From Stagnimonas aquatica (GTDB taxonomy: Bacteria > Pseudomonadota > Gammaproteobacteria > Nevskiales > Nevskiaceae): a DNA stretch of 64,000 nucleotides. The position numbers and the translations under genes were made by a program. A model generated the notes under the pieces. That model did no database searches, was not told the origin of the DNA, and saw only the letters and a list, made by a program, of their open reading frames with translations. Where the stretch lies: assembly GCF_003730135.1 (NCBI RefSeq), contig NZ_RJVO01000011.1, positions 1-64,000 of the forward strand, given 5' to 3'. Every line of letters begins with the position of its first letter. Position 1 is the first letter of the stretch. This document shows, in pieces, positions 11,197 through 21,641 of the stretch.

Positions 11197-11220
11197 AGGG
11201 CGCTTCGGCGCCCTTTTTGT
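11197..11220 (+). terminator. Rho-independent terminator after the BIG2 gene
   Basis: AGGGCGC (11197-11203) pairs with GCGCCCT (11208-11214) across a TTCG tetraloop, followed by TTTTGTT. It ends the BIG2 lipoprotein unit and lies before the opposing membrane-protein gene. Confidence 0.88.
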
Positions 11221-11242
11221 TGCCCGCTGTCCGGCTGCGACC

Positions 11243-11650
11243 TCAGCGTGGCAGCAGCCGCAGCAAGAGGGCGCAGCCAGCGCCCCAGGCGGCATTCAGC
11301 AGCAGCGCACCGATCATGATCTTGGGATCGCCACCAGCGGCCATGGCCATGCCCTTGGCCGGCATCACCAGCATCCAGGCCACCACGCTGGGGCCGAGCG
11401 CGCCGAGCAGGGTCCACAGCAACCAGTAGCGGCTGCCACGGGCTTCCTGGATCAGCCAGGCGAGGGCAATCGCCCAGAGTCCGCCGAAGAAGGCGAGGGA
11501 GACCACCGCCGGTACGCCGAACGGTGGCACCGGCGCGAAGTTCCAGGGCGCGCGCGGCGAACTGCCCAGCCGGTGCAGCAACCAGAGTAGGCCCTGATGG
11601 AAGGCGAGCGTTGAGGCAAACCCGGCGGCAAAGCTCTTGAGAAATTGCAT
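11243..11650 (-). CDS. Small integral membrane protein, unknown function
   Basis: This 135-residue protein has about four hydrophobic segments (near FGVPAVVSLAFFGGLWAIAL, YWLLWTLLGALGPSVVAW and MIGALLLNAAWGAGCALLL). ATG 11650 is chosen because GGAG sits eight bases upstream on the minus strand; a start 22 codons earlier would overlap the helicase promoter region. I do not recognise the family. It is divergent from deaD and convergent with the BIG2 gene. Confidence 0.7.
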   Translation of the reverse strand: MQFLKSFAAGFASTLAFHQGLLWLLHRLGSSPRAPWNFAPVPPFGVPAVVSLAFFGGLWAIALAWLIQEARGSRYWLLWTLLGALGPSVVAWMLVMPAKGMAMAAGGDPKIMIGALLLNAAWGAGCALLLRLLPR

Positions 11651-11676
11651 ATCCGATGCTCCAAGCGATAAACGCC

Positions 11677-11682
11677 TATAAT
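11677..11682 (+). promoter_or_regulatory. -10 element upstream of the DEAD-box helicase
   Basis: A consensus TATAAT in CGCCTATAATCCGCGCC is followed by a GC-rich discriminator, about 67 bases before the helicase start. No good -35 is found at 16-18 bases, so the promoter may rely on an activator. The leader of about 60 nt is in keeping with cold-shock helicase genes, but that is inference. Confidence 0.45.
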
Positions 11683-11748
11683 CCGCGCCGTTTTTCCAGG
11701 GCCAGTGACAAATCATGTCGAGTGCCCGCTACGCGCGAGGCGCTCCTA

Positions 11749-13713
11749 ATGTCTGCTGAAACCCCAGTGCCCGTCGAGGGCGCTACTCTCACTTTTGCTG
11801 CTCTCGGCCTGCCGGCTCCCCTGCTCGAAGCCCTCGCGGCGGTCGGTTACGAAACCCCGTCGCCGATCCAGGCGGCCACCATCCCGCATCTGCTCACCGG
11901 CCGTGACGTGCTCGGCCAGGCGCAGACCGGCACCGGCAAGACCGCCGCCTTCGCGCTGCCGCTGCTGGCGCGCATCGACGCCACCCTGGCCAAGCCGCAG
12001 GCGCTGATCCTGGCGCCGACCCGCGAGTTGGCGATCCAGGTCGCCGAGGCCTTGCAGAAGTACGCCGCCCGGCTGCCGGGCTTCCATGTGCTGCCGATCT
12101 ACGGTGGCCAGAGCTACCAGCCGCAGCTGGCGGCGCTCAAGCGCGGCGTGCACGTGATCGTCGGCACGCCGGGCCGCGTCATCGACCACCTGGATCGCGG
12201 CAGCCTCAAGCTCGACCAGCTCAAGACCCTGGTGCTTGACGAGGCCGACGAGATGCTGCGCATGGGCTTCATCGACGATGTCGAGAAGATCCTGCAGCAG
12301 ACCCCGGCGGAGAAGCAGGTGGCGCTGTTCAGCGCCACCATGCCGCCGCCGATCAAGCGCATCGCCAGCACCTACCTGCGCGAGCCGGCCGAGGTCAGCA
12401 TCGCCGCCTCGACCAAGACCGCGACCACGGTGCGCCAGCGCTGCCTGATCGTCAGCCCGCACGCCAAGCTCGATGCGCTCACCCGCATCCTGGAAGTCGA
12501 ACCCTTCGACGGCCTGATCATCTTCACCCGCACCAAGATCGCCACCGAGGAGCTGGCCGACAAGCTGTCGGCGCGCGGCTATTCGGCGGCGGCGCTCAAC
12601 GGCGACATCCAGCAGCAGCAGCGCGAGCGCACGGTCAACAAGCTCAAGGACGGCGGCCTCGACATCGTCGTCGCCACCGACGTGGCGGCGCGCGGCCTCG
12701 ACGTTGAGCGGGTCAGCCACGTCATCAACTATGACGTGCCCACCGACCCGGAAAGCTATGTGCACCGCATCGGTCGCACCGGCCGTGCCGGTCGCGAGGG
12801 TGACGCCATCCTGTTCATCTCGCCGCGCGAGCGCGGCCTGCTGAAGATGATCGAGCGCACCACCCGCAAGCACATCGAGATGATGGGCCTGCCCAGCGAC
12901 TCGGCGATCAACGCCAAGCGCACCGCCAAGTTCCAGGCGCAGGTGGTGGATACCCTCAAGCAGACCGCCAAGCTGACGCCGATGCGCGAGCTGGTGGCGC
13001 AGCTCGAACAGGAGCTGGGCCGGGAACAGGGTGCCTCCCTGCACGAGATCGCCGCCGCGCTGGCGCTGATGGCGCAGGGCGGCAAGAGCCTGCTGCTGAG
13101 TGGCGACAGCGCGCCGGCGCAGACCGTGCGCGAACACTCCTTCGACCGCAGCCCTCGCCCAGGCCACGCCGGCGAGCGCAGCAGCCGGCCGGAGTCGTTC
13201 AGCAAGAAGCCGTTCCGCAAGGACGAGGGCAGCACCGGCGAGCGCCCCAGCTTCAAGCCGCCGTTTGCCGGCGCCGAGGAGCGTCCCAGCTTCCGGCCAC
13301 CCGCGCCGCCCATCTCGCGTAGCGAAGGTGCTGCCAAGCCCTTCCGCGAGCGTCCGGCTTTCGCCGACCGTGACGAGGCGCCGCGCGCCAAGCGCCCGGC
13401 CAAGTCCGACGAGGGCATGGAGACCTTCCGCATTGAGGTCGGCCACCAGCACGGCGTGCTGCCGAAGAACATCGTCGGCGCCATCGCCAACGAGGCCGAC
13501 ATCGAAAGCAAGTACATGGGCCGCATCGACATCCGCGACGATCACAGTCTGATCGACCTGCCGGAAGGCATGCCCAAGGAAGTGTTCGAGAAGCTCAAGA
13601 AGGTCTGGGTCGCCGGCCAGCGGCTGAGCATCAGCCGGGTGAAGGCGGGCGAGGGCGAGAAGCCGGCCTACAAGAAGAGCTTCAGCAAGCCCAAGCCCCG
13701 TTACGAGGGCTGA
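11749..13713 (+). CDS. deaD: ATP-dependent DEAD-box RNA helicase, DeaD/CsdA-type
   Basis: This 654-residue helicase unwinds RNA in ribosome assembly and mRNA decay, especially in the cold. Visible motifs are the Q motif GYETPSPIQ, Walker A AQTGTGKT (58-65), PTRELA, TPGR, DEAD (164-167), SAT, VATDVAARGLDV and HRIGRTGRAG. A basic low-complexity linker (about 455-560) leads to a C-terminal DbpA-type RNA-binding fold (FRIEVGHQHGVLPKNIVGAI to RLSISRV), which is diagnostic of DeaD rather than RhlE or DbpA. ATG 11749 has GAGG about nine bases upstream; earlier in-frame starts give a non-homologous leader. Confidence 0.92.
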   Translation: MSAETPVPVEGATLTFAALGLPAPLLEALAAVGYETPSPIQAATIPHLLTGRDVLGQAQTGTGKTAAFALPLLARIDATLAKPQALILAPTRELAIQVAEALQKYAARLPGFHVLPIYGGQSYQPQLAALKRGVHVIVGTPGRVIDHLDRGSLKLDQLKTLVLDEADEMLRMGFIDDVEKILQQTPAEKQVALFSATMPPPIKRIASTYLREPAEVSIAASTKTATTVRQRCLIVSPHAKLDALTRILEVEPFDGLIIFTRTKIATEELADKLSARGYSAAALNGDIQQQQRERTVNKLKDGGLDIVVATDVAARGLDVERVSHVINYDVPTDPESYVHRIGRTGRAGREGDAILFISPRERGLLKMIERTTRKHIEMMGLPSDSAINAKRTAKFQAQVVDTLKQTAKLTPMRELVAQLEQELGREQGASLHEIAAALALMAQGGKSLLLSGDSAPAQTVREHSFDRSPRPGHAGERSSRPESFSKKPFRKDEGSTGERPSFKPPFAGAEERPSFRPPAPPISRSEGAAKPFRERPAFADRDEAPRAKRPAKSDEGMETFRIEVGHQHGVLPKNIVGAIANEADIESKYMGRIDIRDDHSLIDLPEGMPKEVFEKLKKVWVAGQRLSISRVKAGEGEKPAYKKSFSKPKPRYEG

Positions 13714-14040
13714 GCCCGACCAAGCCCCCGGCCGGCAAATCCTGGCCGGGGGCGGTGGCTGCTCAAGAAGTCTCCCCGGCCGAAGAAAATCCTTTTCTGT
13801 CAATCAGATAGCAGGTCCGATCCCGGCCTTGTCACACAGCGTCTGTGCGCGCCTACGGCGCCGGACTGCCTCCGGGTGCGAGCCAATCCCGTAGTGCACG
13901 GCATGACCAGCAAGCCGGCCCGCCGGGCCTCCCGTCGCAGCGCAACATACTCCCCCGTATCGTCCGGCCGGACGATGCGGTAATCTCGCGCACCTCAATT
14001 TTCCCTTCCCATCCACCTTTCACTTTTTGGAGCATTAACC
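13714..14040. other. Gap between deaD and the acyl-CoA dehydrogenase
   Basis: It holds a strong GC hairpin, CCCCCGGCC (13725-13733) with GGCCGGGGG (13744-13752), directly after deaD. There is no T tract, so it may be a Rho-dependent end or an mRNA-stabilising stem. The remaining 280 bases contain no supported gene. GGAG lies ten bases before the dehydrogenase start. Confidence 0.6.
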
Positions 14041-15828
<1,788 letters not shown>

Positions 15829-15845
15829 GTCTTCGCGCTGTGCCA

Positions 15846-15873
15846 AAAGGCCGGTCTCTGACCGGCCTTTTTT
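15846..15873 (+). terminator. Rho-independent terminator after the acyl-CoA dehydrogenase
   Basis: AAAGGCCGGTC (15846-15856) pairs perfectly with GACCGGCCTTT (15860-15870) over a TCT loop, followed by more T. The A-rich left arm means it could also terminate the converging efflux gene. Confidence 0.9.
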
Positions 15874-15918
15874 ATTGCCCCTGCGGCGGCGCTGCGGATC
15901 AACGCCGCCCGGCGCGGC

Positions 15919-17349
15919 TCAGTGCAGCGGCGCGCTCGCAGCCGAAGCAGGACCGGATCGCGGCCGCAGCAGCAGGCCACCCAGCAGGGCCGCCAGGGCG
16001 GTGAACCCGGCGCCGATCAGGAAGGCCAGCAGATAGCCCTGGTGCAGGGCACTCACCGCCTCGACGCCATCGGCGCGCAGGCCGGCAGTGCGGGCATCGG
16101 CGACGCTGGCCAACACCGCCAGACCCAGGGCGCCACCGAGCATGAAGCTGGTGTTGACGATGCCGGAGGCGAGGCCGGAATCGCTTTCCTCGACATCACC
16201 CATTGCCGCCAGCAGCAAGGGGTTGAAGGCGAGGCCGGCGCCCAGGCCCAGCAGCAGCATGCCGGGCAGCACGTCGATCCAGAAATTGCCGGCCTGCGGC
16301 GCCCGCGCGAACAGCAGCAGGCCGAGCGTGCCCAGCGCCAGGCCCAGCCAGACCGGATGGCGCTGGCCATAACGCATCACGATCCAGGCCGAGAGGCCCA
16401 GCGAGAAGGCGGCCATGATCAGGTCGGCGGGCACGAAGGCCAGGCCGACTTCCAGCGGGCTGTAGCCCAGCACCAGTTGCAGGTAGAGCGCGGACAGAAA
16501 GAACCAGGCGAACATCCCCGCTGACCACAGCACGCCGATGACATTGGCGGTGGCGAGATTGCGCAGCCGGAACAGGCCCAACGGCATCAGCGGCTGGGCG
16601 ACCCGAGATTCGATCCACAGGAACAGCGCCAGCAGCAGCGCCGCCAGCCCGAGCAGGCCCAGGGTCTGCACCGACAGCCAGCCCAGCTGGTTGCCGTTGA
16701 CCACCGCGTACACCGCCAGCATCAGGGCGCCGGTGACGGTGACTGCACCGCCCATGTCCAGGCGCTGCGGCGCGCCGTCCGCGCGTTCGTCGGCCGGCAG
16801 CAGGCGTCGGCTGAGCAGGTAGACGGCGATGCCGATCGGCAGGTTGACCAGAAAGATCGAGCGCCAGCTCAGGGTTTCGGTGAGCACGCCGCCGAGCAGG
16901 GCACCGATGCTGCCGCCGGCGGCGCAGACGAAGCCGTAGACGCCCATGGCCTTGGCGCGTTCGTCCGGCTCGGTGAACAGCTTGGTGATCAGCGACAGCG
17001 CGACGGCGGTGATCACCGCGCCGCCGATGCCTTGCGTGGCGCGGGCGGCAACCAGCAAGGTCTGACTGGCGGCCAGGCCGCAGGCCAGGGAGGCGAGGGT
17101 GAACAGCGTCAGCCCGAGCAGGAACAGCCTTCGTTGCCCGTAGAGATCGCCCAGCCGCCCACCCAGCAGCAGCAGGCCGCCGAAGGTGAGCATGTAGGCG
17201 TTCACCACCCAGACCAGATCGGTTTCGCTGAAGCCGAGATCGGCCTTGATCGAGGGCAGGGCGACGGTGACGATGGTGGTGTCGAGCACGATCATCAGCA
17301 CGCCCAGGCAGAGGACGTAGAGGGCCAGCCAGCGGCTGCGGGGGCTCAT
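15919..17349 (-). CDS. DHA2-family (EmrB/QacA-type) drug:H+ antiporter
   Basis: This 476-residue MFS pump has about fourteen hydrophobic segments. The N-terminal LDTTIVTVALPSI (motif D1) is diagnostic of the 14-TM DHA2 group, followed by GGRLGDLYGQRR (motif A) and GIGGAVITAVALSLI. Motif C is visible in GGSIGALLGGVLTETLSW. It exports an unknown toxic compound using the proton gradient. No EmrA-like adaptor or regulator lies beside it. It is followed 49 bases upstream on the map by rluF in the same direction, so the two may share a transcript. Confidence 0.88.
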   Translation of the reverse strand: MSPRSRWLALYVLCLGVLMIVLDTTIVTVALPSIKADLGFSETDLVWVVNAYMLTFGGLLLLGGRLGDLYGQRRLFLLGLTLFTLASLACGLAASQTLLVAARATQGIGGAVITAVALSLITKLFTEPDERAKAMGVYGFVCAAGGSIGALLGGVLTETLSWRSIFLVNLPIGIAVYLLSRRLLPADERADGAPQRLDMGGAVTVTGALMLAVYAVVNGNQLGWLSVQTLGLLGLAALLLALFLWIESRVAQPLMPLGLFRLRNLATANVIGVLWSAGMFAWFFLSALYLQLVLGYSPLEVGLAFVPADLIMAAFSLGLSAWIVMRYGQRHPVWLGLALGTLGLLLFARAPQAGNFWIDVLPGMLLLGLGAGLAFNPLLLAAMGDVEESDSGLASGIVNTSFMLGGALGLAVLASVADARTAGLRADGVEAVSALHQGYLLAFLIGAGFTALAALLGGLLLRPRSGPASAASAPLH

Positions 17350-17398
17350 GAGTGGTGTTCCGGGCAGGCGGTCAATGGGTAGCCGGGGTCGGGTGACT

Positions 17399-18088
17399 TC
17401 AGGCCAGCAGTTGCTGGAGCTCCACGGCCTCCAGGTTGCGCCAGTAGCCGAGTTGCAGCTTGCCCAGCTGGATGTTGACGAAGCGCTCGCGCCGCAGCTG
17501 CCGCACCTCGTAGCCGAAGTGCTCGCACATGCGGCGGATCTGGCGGTTGAGTCCCTGGGTGAGCACGATGCGGAAGCTGTACTGATCCACCCGCCAGGCC
17601 TCGCAGGGCTTGGTGGTGGTGGCCAGTTCCGCCAGCCGCACGCCGCGCCGCAGGCCAGCGAGAAAGCTCTCGCTCACCGGCCTATCGACGGTGACCACGT
17701 ACTCCTTCTCGTGCTCGTGCTCCTCGCGCAGCAGGCGGTTGACGATGTCGCCGTCGCTGGTGAGCAGGATCAGGCCCTCGCTGTCCTTGTCGAGGCGGCC
17801 GATGGGAAAGATGCGCTGCTCGTGGCCGATGAAGTCGATGATGTTGTCGCGCACCCGCGCCTCGGTGGTGCAGGTCACGCCCACCGGCTTGTTGAAAGCG
17901 ATGTAGACATGCGCCTGCTCGCGGGCACCGACCGGCGCGCCATCGACGGTCACCAGATCGCCGTCCTCCACCGGGGTGCCCAGCGTGGCGATACGGCGAT
18001 TGACGGCGACGCGGCCGGATTCGATCCAGGCATCCGCCTCGCGGCGGGAACAGAGACCTTTTTCGCTGAGGAATTTATTGAGACGCAC
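17399..18088 (-). CDS. rluF: 23S rRNA pseudouridine synthase, RluF-type
   Basis: This 229-residue enzyme of the RsuA/RluB/E/F family isomerises uridine in 23S rRNA (position 2604 in E. coli RluF). An N-terminal S4 RNA-binding domain (MRLNKFLSEKGLCSRREADAW) precedes the catalytic domain with Asp100 in IGRLDKDSEGLILLTSDGD. The C-terminal LTQGLNRQIRRMCEHFGYEV is closer to RluF than to RsuA or RluB. It lies between a secreted protease and an efflux pump on the same strand. Confidence 0.9.
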   Translation of the reverse strand: MRLNKFLSEKGLCSRREADAWIESGRVAVNRRIATLGTPVEDGDLVTVDGAPVGAREQAHVYIAFNKPVGVTCTTEARVRDNIIDFIGHEQRIFPIGRLDKDSEGLILLTSDGDIVNRLLREEHEHEKEYVVTVDRPVSESFLAGLRRGVRLAELATTTKPCEAWRVDQYSFRIVLTQGLNRQIRRMCEHFGYEVRQLRRERFVNIQLGKLQLGYWRNLEAVELQQLLA

Positions 18089-18154
18089 GACGATGATCTG
18101 GCGGTGGACCCGGCCGATGAGTATCGGTCACCGGCCGGGACGCTGACCACTGGC

Positions 18155-20323
18155 TCAGCGCCGACGCACTCGCCGCCGCAGGCCGGCACCAGCCAGGAAC
18201 AGCAGACTGGCCAGCAGCGGCCAACCGCCGCCGGAACTGCCGTCGGAAGGCTTGCCCGGTGTGCCCGGAGGGGAGTCGGTTGATTTCGCGATGGCGAAGT
18301 CGGCGTCGGAAATATCGAAGAAGACGTTGTCGTGACACTTCACCTTCAGACGGGCCGTTTCGCTGGCGCTGTCAGCGGGCAGGGTGATGGCTTCCGAACC
18401 GTCGTTGGCCGTTGCACGGAGCAGGGTGATGGGGAAGCTCTGGCCGCCGTCGGTGGACAGCAGCAGATCGACGCTGGAGCAGGAGATGGGGGCGAGATCG
18501 GTGCCAGCGACATCCCAGGTCACCGGCAGGCTCATGCCGGTCTTGTAGCTGCCGCCACCATTGGCCTCGGTCAACTGGAACGGACCCGCGTCAACGACGT
18601 GAAAGACCAGGTCGGCGCTGGCGACGCCACCGGCTTCAGGCGTTTCAGCGCTACCACCATGGCTGGTGGCCACCCGGTTGTCGCGGACGATCAGGCGAAA
18701 GTTCAGGTCGCGAGGGCCGTCCGGCAGACGCTCGCCGATGGTGTGGCTGCCGCTGAGCAGGTCCGATGGCTGCGGGAACACCCGGGTCGGCGACGCCGTC
18801 GGCGGGAAGCTGCGGAACAACGGGGCCGTCGCGTCCGGCAGATCAGGGGAGCCGGCGGCGCCGAGGTCGAACTGCTCCCATTGGTAAGTGAGCGCGTCGC
18901 CGTCGGCATCGGTGGCGCTGCCGGTCAGTTCGAACGGCGTCTGCTTGGGAATGCTGAAGCCGCCTTCGCCGGTCGAGACTTCCGGCGCGTGGTTGGCGGT
19001 GGGGCTGATCACCGCGCAGTCGTTGCCGGTGTCGTCGCGGGTGTAGGCGACGATCTCGTCGAAGCTGGCCGCGTGGAAGGTGTCGATGCTGTGTGGCGCG
19101 AGGTCGTCGTCACCGCAAATGCCGGCGTAGGCCATGATCGTGACCCCGCTGCCCGGCTCGTAGGCGGTGCCGGCGTTGCGATTGCCGCCGCCGCAGGCTC
19201 CGGTCTCGCTGTTGAAGGTGTGGTTGGCGCCGAACTGATGGCCCATTTCATGGGCAACGTAGTCGATGTAGTAGCCATCGCCCACCGGCTCCGACAGGCC
19301 GGTGACGCCCTGGCCCTTGCCGGTGAAACTGCAAACCACGCCGAGGCCGGCGACGCCACCGCCACCCGTGCTGGCGACATGGCCGACATCGTAGTTGGCG
19401 TTGCCGATCAGGGTGCTGATCACGGCCGTGTTCACCGCCAGCATCTCCAGGCCGAAGCGGTCGGCATAGGGGTCGAGGATGCGACTGGTGAAGATGATCC
19501 GGTCTTCGTTCTCCACCAACTGCAGGCGAATGCCCAGTTCGCGCTCGTAGACGCTGGTGACGCGGTTGACGACATTCACGATTTCCGCCAGCACCTTGGC
19601 CTTGTCCGGCCCAAGCGTGGTCAGGTTGCCGTCGGGGTCGTGGAAGCGCGAATACTCGCCATCGGCCGCGAAGGCGAGCCGGTAGGTACGCAGCTCGCCG
19701 GCAATGCTGACGCCCTTCGACGCCGCCTTGCTGGCCCAGGCCGCGCCCTTGGCGCGACGGGCGGCGATCTGCGCCGGCTCGGCCAGCAGTTGATCGGCCG
19801 GGAACCCGGCGCGGCGCGGCAGATCACGCTTGAAGTAGCTGAGGTAGTTGGCCGTCTCACCGCGGGAATGGGGGTCGATGAATATCTGCCCCTGAGGCGA
19901 GAAGATCATGCCGTGCAGACCGCGCGGACCGATGTCGAAACGGCCGGTGGTGCCGGGTTCGTCGAGGCTGCTACCGGCGTAGGTCCGAATCTCCGGATAG
20001 CGGGCGGCGAGCCCCGGCGCCATCACCGCCGTTTCGACCATGCGGAAGCGCTGACTGCGGCCGTCCGGCATCGGCAGGCTGATCACCGTGCTCGACGCCC
20101 GGCCCTCGGCCGGTGCGGTCGCCAATTGGCTGCGCAGCCCGCTGTAGTCGATGGCGAAGCTGCGCGCCACGCGGGGGACGATCAAGCGCTCGCCAACCGG
20201 GGTGATGGCTGACGACGCGACGTCTTTCCAGAGCCGGGACTCCGGTGCGGCAAGGACTGGCACAGACAGAGTGAAAACTAGCAGCAGGCTGCCGGCCAGG
20301 AGTGTGGTCGTCGAGTGGGGCAT
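18155..20323 (-). CDS. Secreted reprolysin-like (M12B) zinc metalloprotease with GlyGly-CTERM tail
   Basis: This 722-residue exported protease starts with a signal peptide (to about residue 25, VPVLAAP). A propeptide-like region follows, then a reprolysin fold with the zinc motif HEMGHQFGANH at 358-368 and a Met-turn TIMAYAGIC near 396. Several cysteines flank the site. Residues about 445-680 look like beta-rich cadherin/Ig-like repeats. The end, SSGGGWPLLASLLFLAGAGL followed by an Arg-rich tail, fits a GlyGly-CTERM sorting signal: Gly run, hydrophobic helix, basic tail. Such proteins are handled by rhombosortase and type II secretion; neither is in this window. Confidence 0.88.
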   Translation of the reverse strand: MPHSTTTLLAGSLLLVFTLSVPVLAAPESRLWKDVASSAITPVGERLIVPRVARSFAIDYSGLRSQLATAPAEGRASSTVISLPMPDGRSQRFRMVETAVMAPGLAARYPEIRTYAGSSLDEPGTTGRFDIGPRGLHGMIFSPQGQIFIDPHSRGETANYLSYFKRDLPRRAGFPADQLLAEPAQIAARRAKGAAWASKAASKGVSIAGELRTYRLAFAADGEYSRFHDPDGNLTTLGPDKAKVLAEIVNVVNRVTSVYERELGIRLQLVENEDRIIFTSRILDPYADRFGLEMLAVNTAVISTLIGNANYDVGHVASTGGGGVAGLGVVCSFTGKGQGVTGLSEPVGDGYYIDYVAHEMGHQFGANHTFNSETGACGGGNRNAGTAYEPGSGVTIMAYAGICGDDDLAPHSIDTFHAASFDEIVAYTRDDTGNDCAVISPTANHAPEVSTGEGGFSIPKQTPFELTGSATDADGDALTYQWEQFDLGAAGSPDLPDATAPLFRSFPPTASPTRVFPQPSDLLSGSHTIGERLPDGPRDLNFRLIVRDNRVATSHGGSAETPEAGGVASADLVFHVVDAGPFQLTEANGGGSYKTGMSLPVTWDVAGTDLAPISCSSVDLLLSTDGGQSFPITLLRATANDGSEAITLPADSASETARLKVKCHDNVFFDISDADFAIAKSTDSPPGTPGKPSDGSSGGGWPLLASLLFLAGAGLRRRVRRR

Positions 20324-20462
20324 GGCGCCTTTGGAGGGGTTGGAGCGGGGTATGCCGCCAGTCCCGAGGGTGAAGCAAACACGATGCCATCGTCAGGTCG
20401 CGTCCGCTCGCCCCGGAAGCAGCAACGCCCCGATGGCGGGCGAGCCGGGCGACAACAGGCGC

Positions 20463-21641
20463 TTACAGCGCGGTCGCGCAGGCTGAAGCCGAGGCCCAAG
20501 CCCAGTGAAAGTTGTAGCCGCCCAACCAACCGGTGACATCCACCACCTCGCCGATGAAGTGCAGCCCCGGCGCGCGCTTCGACTCGAAGCTGGTGGACGA
20601 CAGCTCGCGGGTATCGACGCCGCCTAGGGTGACTTCGGCGGTGCGATAGCCCTCGGTACCGTTGGGGCTGATTGGCCAGGCGTGCAGGGCGGCGGCGATA
20701 GCCTTGCGCTCGGCCGGGATCAGCTGGCGCATCAGCTTGTTGGCCGGCGTGTGCAGTTCGGCAAAGCGCTGGGCGAAGCGCTTGGGGAACAGATCACCGA
20801 GCACCGTGCGCAGCTCGGACGCCGGTCGGGCCTGCTGCTGCTCGGCCAGCCAGCTCTCGGCCTCGCCCTGCGGGAACAGGTCGATGCGCAGCGGCTCGCC
20901 TGGCTGCCAGTAGTTGGAGATCTGCAAGATCGCCGGGCCGGAGAGGCCGCGATGGGTGATCAGCAGCTGGTTGCGGAAGCTCATCCTGCCGGCGCTGGCC
21001 TCGACCGGCAGTGCCAGGCCGGAGAGATCGTTCCATTGCTCCAGCGGTTTGCCGGAAAGCGTCAGCGGCACCAGCCCGGCCCGTGTCGCCAGCACGCTGT
21101 GCCCTAACTGCCGCGCCAGCCGGTAGCCGAAGTCGCTGCCGCCCAGCGTGGGGATCGACAGGCCACCGCTGGCGACCACCAGTTTGCTAGCGGTGTAGCG
21201 GCCCTGCGCGGTCTGCACCCGATAGCCGCCGTCGATGGCGTCCACCGACTCGGCGGCGGCACTGGTCAGGAGACGCACACCGGCCGCCGCGCATTCGTCC
21301 AGCAGCATCTGCAAAATCTGCTTGCTGGAGTCGTCGCAGAACAGCTGGCCCAGCTCCTTCTCGTGATAGGCGATGCCGTGCTTATCGACCAGGGCGATGA
21401 AGTGCTCGGGCCGGTAGCGGGCCAGCGCCGACTTGCAGAAGTGCGGATTGGCCGAGAGATAGTTGGCCGGGCCGACTTCGAGATTGGTGAAATTGCAGCG
21501 CCCGCCGCCGGACATCAGGATCTTCTTGCCGGGCTTGTTGGCGCTTTCCAGCACCAGCACCCGCAGGCCGCGCTGGCCGGCGCTGAAGGCGCAGTACAGG
21601 CCGGCGGCCCCGGCGCCGAGGATGAGAACGTCGTAGTCCAT
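20463..21641 (-). CDS. NAD(P)/FAD-dependent oxidoreductase, YhiN/HI0933 family
   Basis: This 392-residue flavoprotein has a dinucleotide site at the N-terminus (VLILGAGAAGLYCAFSAGQRG), the HI0933-family signature KPGKKILMSGGGRCNFTN, and a C-terminal GEVVDVTGWLGGYNFHWAWAS that closes the FAD site. The physiological role of YhiN-type flavoproteins is unsettled. Its ATG overlaps the stop codon of the upstream LysR gene by one base (TGATG), so the pair is translationally coupled. Confidence 0.9.
   Translation of the reverse strand: MDYDVLILGAGAAGLYCAFSAGQRGLRVLVLESANKPGKKILMSGGGRCNFTNLEVGPANYLSANPHFCKSALARYRPEHFIALVDKHGIAYHEKELGQLFCDDSSKQILQMLLDECAAAGVRLLTSAAAESVDAIDGGYRVQTAQGRYTASKLVVASGGLSIPTLGGSDFGYRLARQLGHSVLATRAGLVPLTLSGKPLEQWNDLSGLALPVEASAGRMSFRNQLLITHRGLSGPAILQISNYWQPGEPLRIDLFPQGEAESWLAEQQQARPASELRTVLGDLFPKRFAQRFAELHTPANKLMRQLIPAERKAIAAALHAWPISPNGTEGYRTAEVTLGGVDTRELSSTSFESKRAPGLHFIGEVVDVTGWLGGYNFHWAWASASACATAL

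Noticed and set aside
11746-13803. Long minus-strand open frame opposite the DEAD-box helicase
   Set aside because: It is a shadow of deaD with no motifs of its own.
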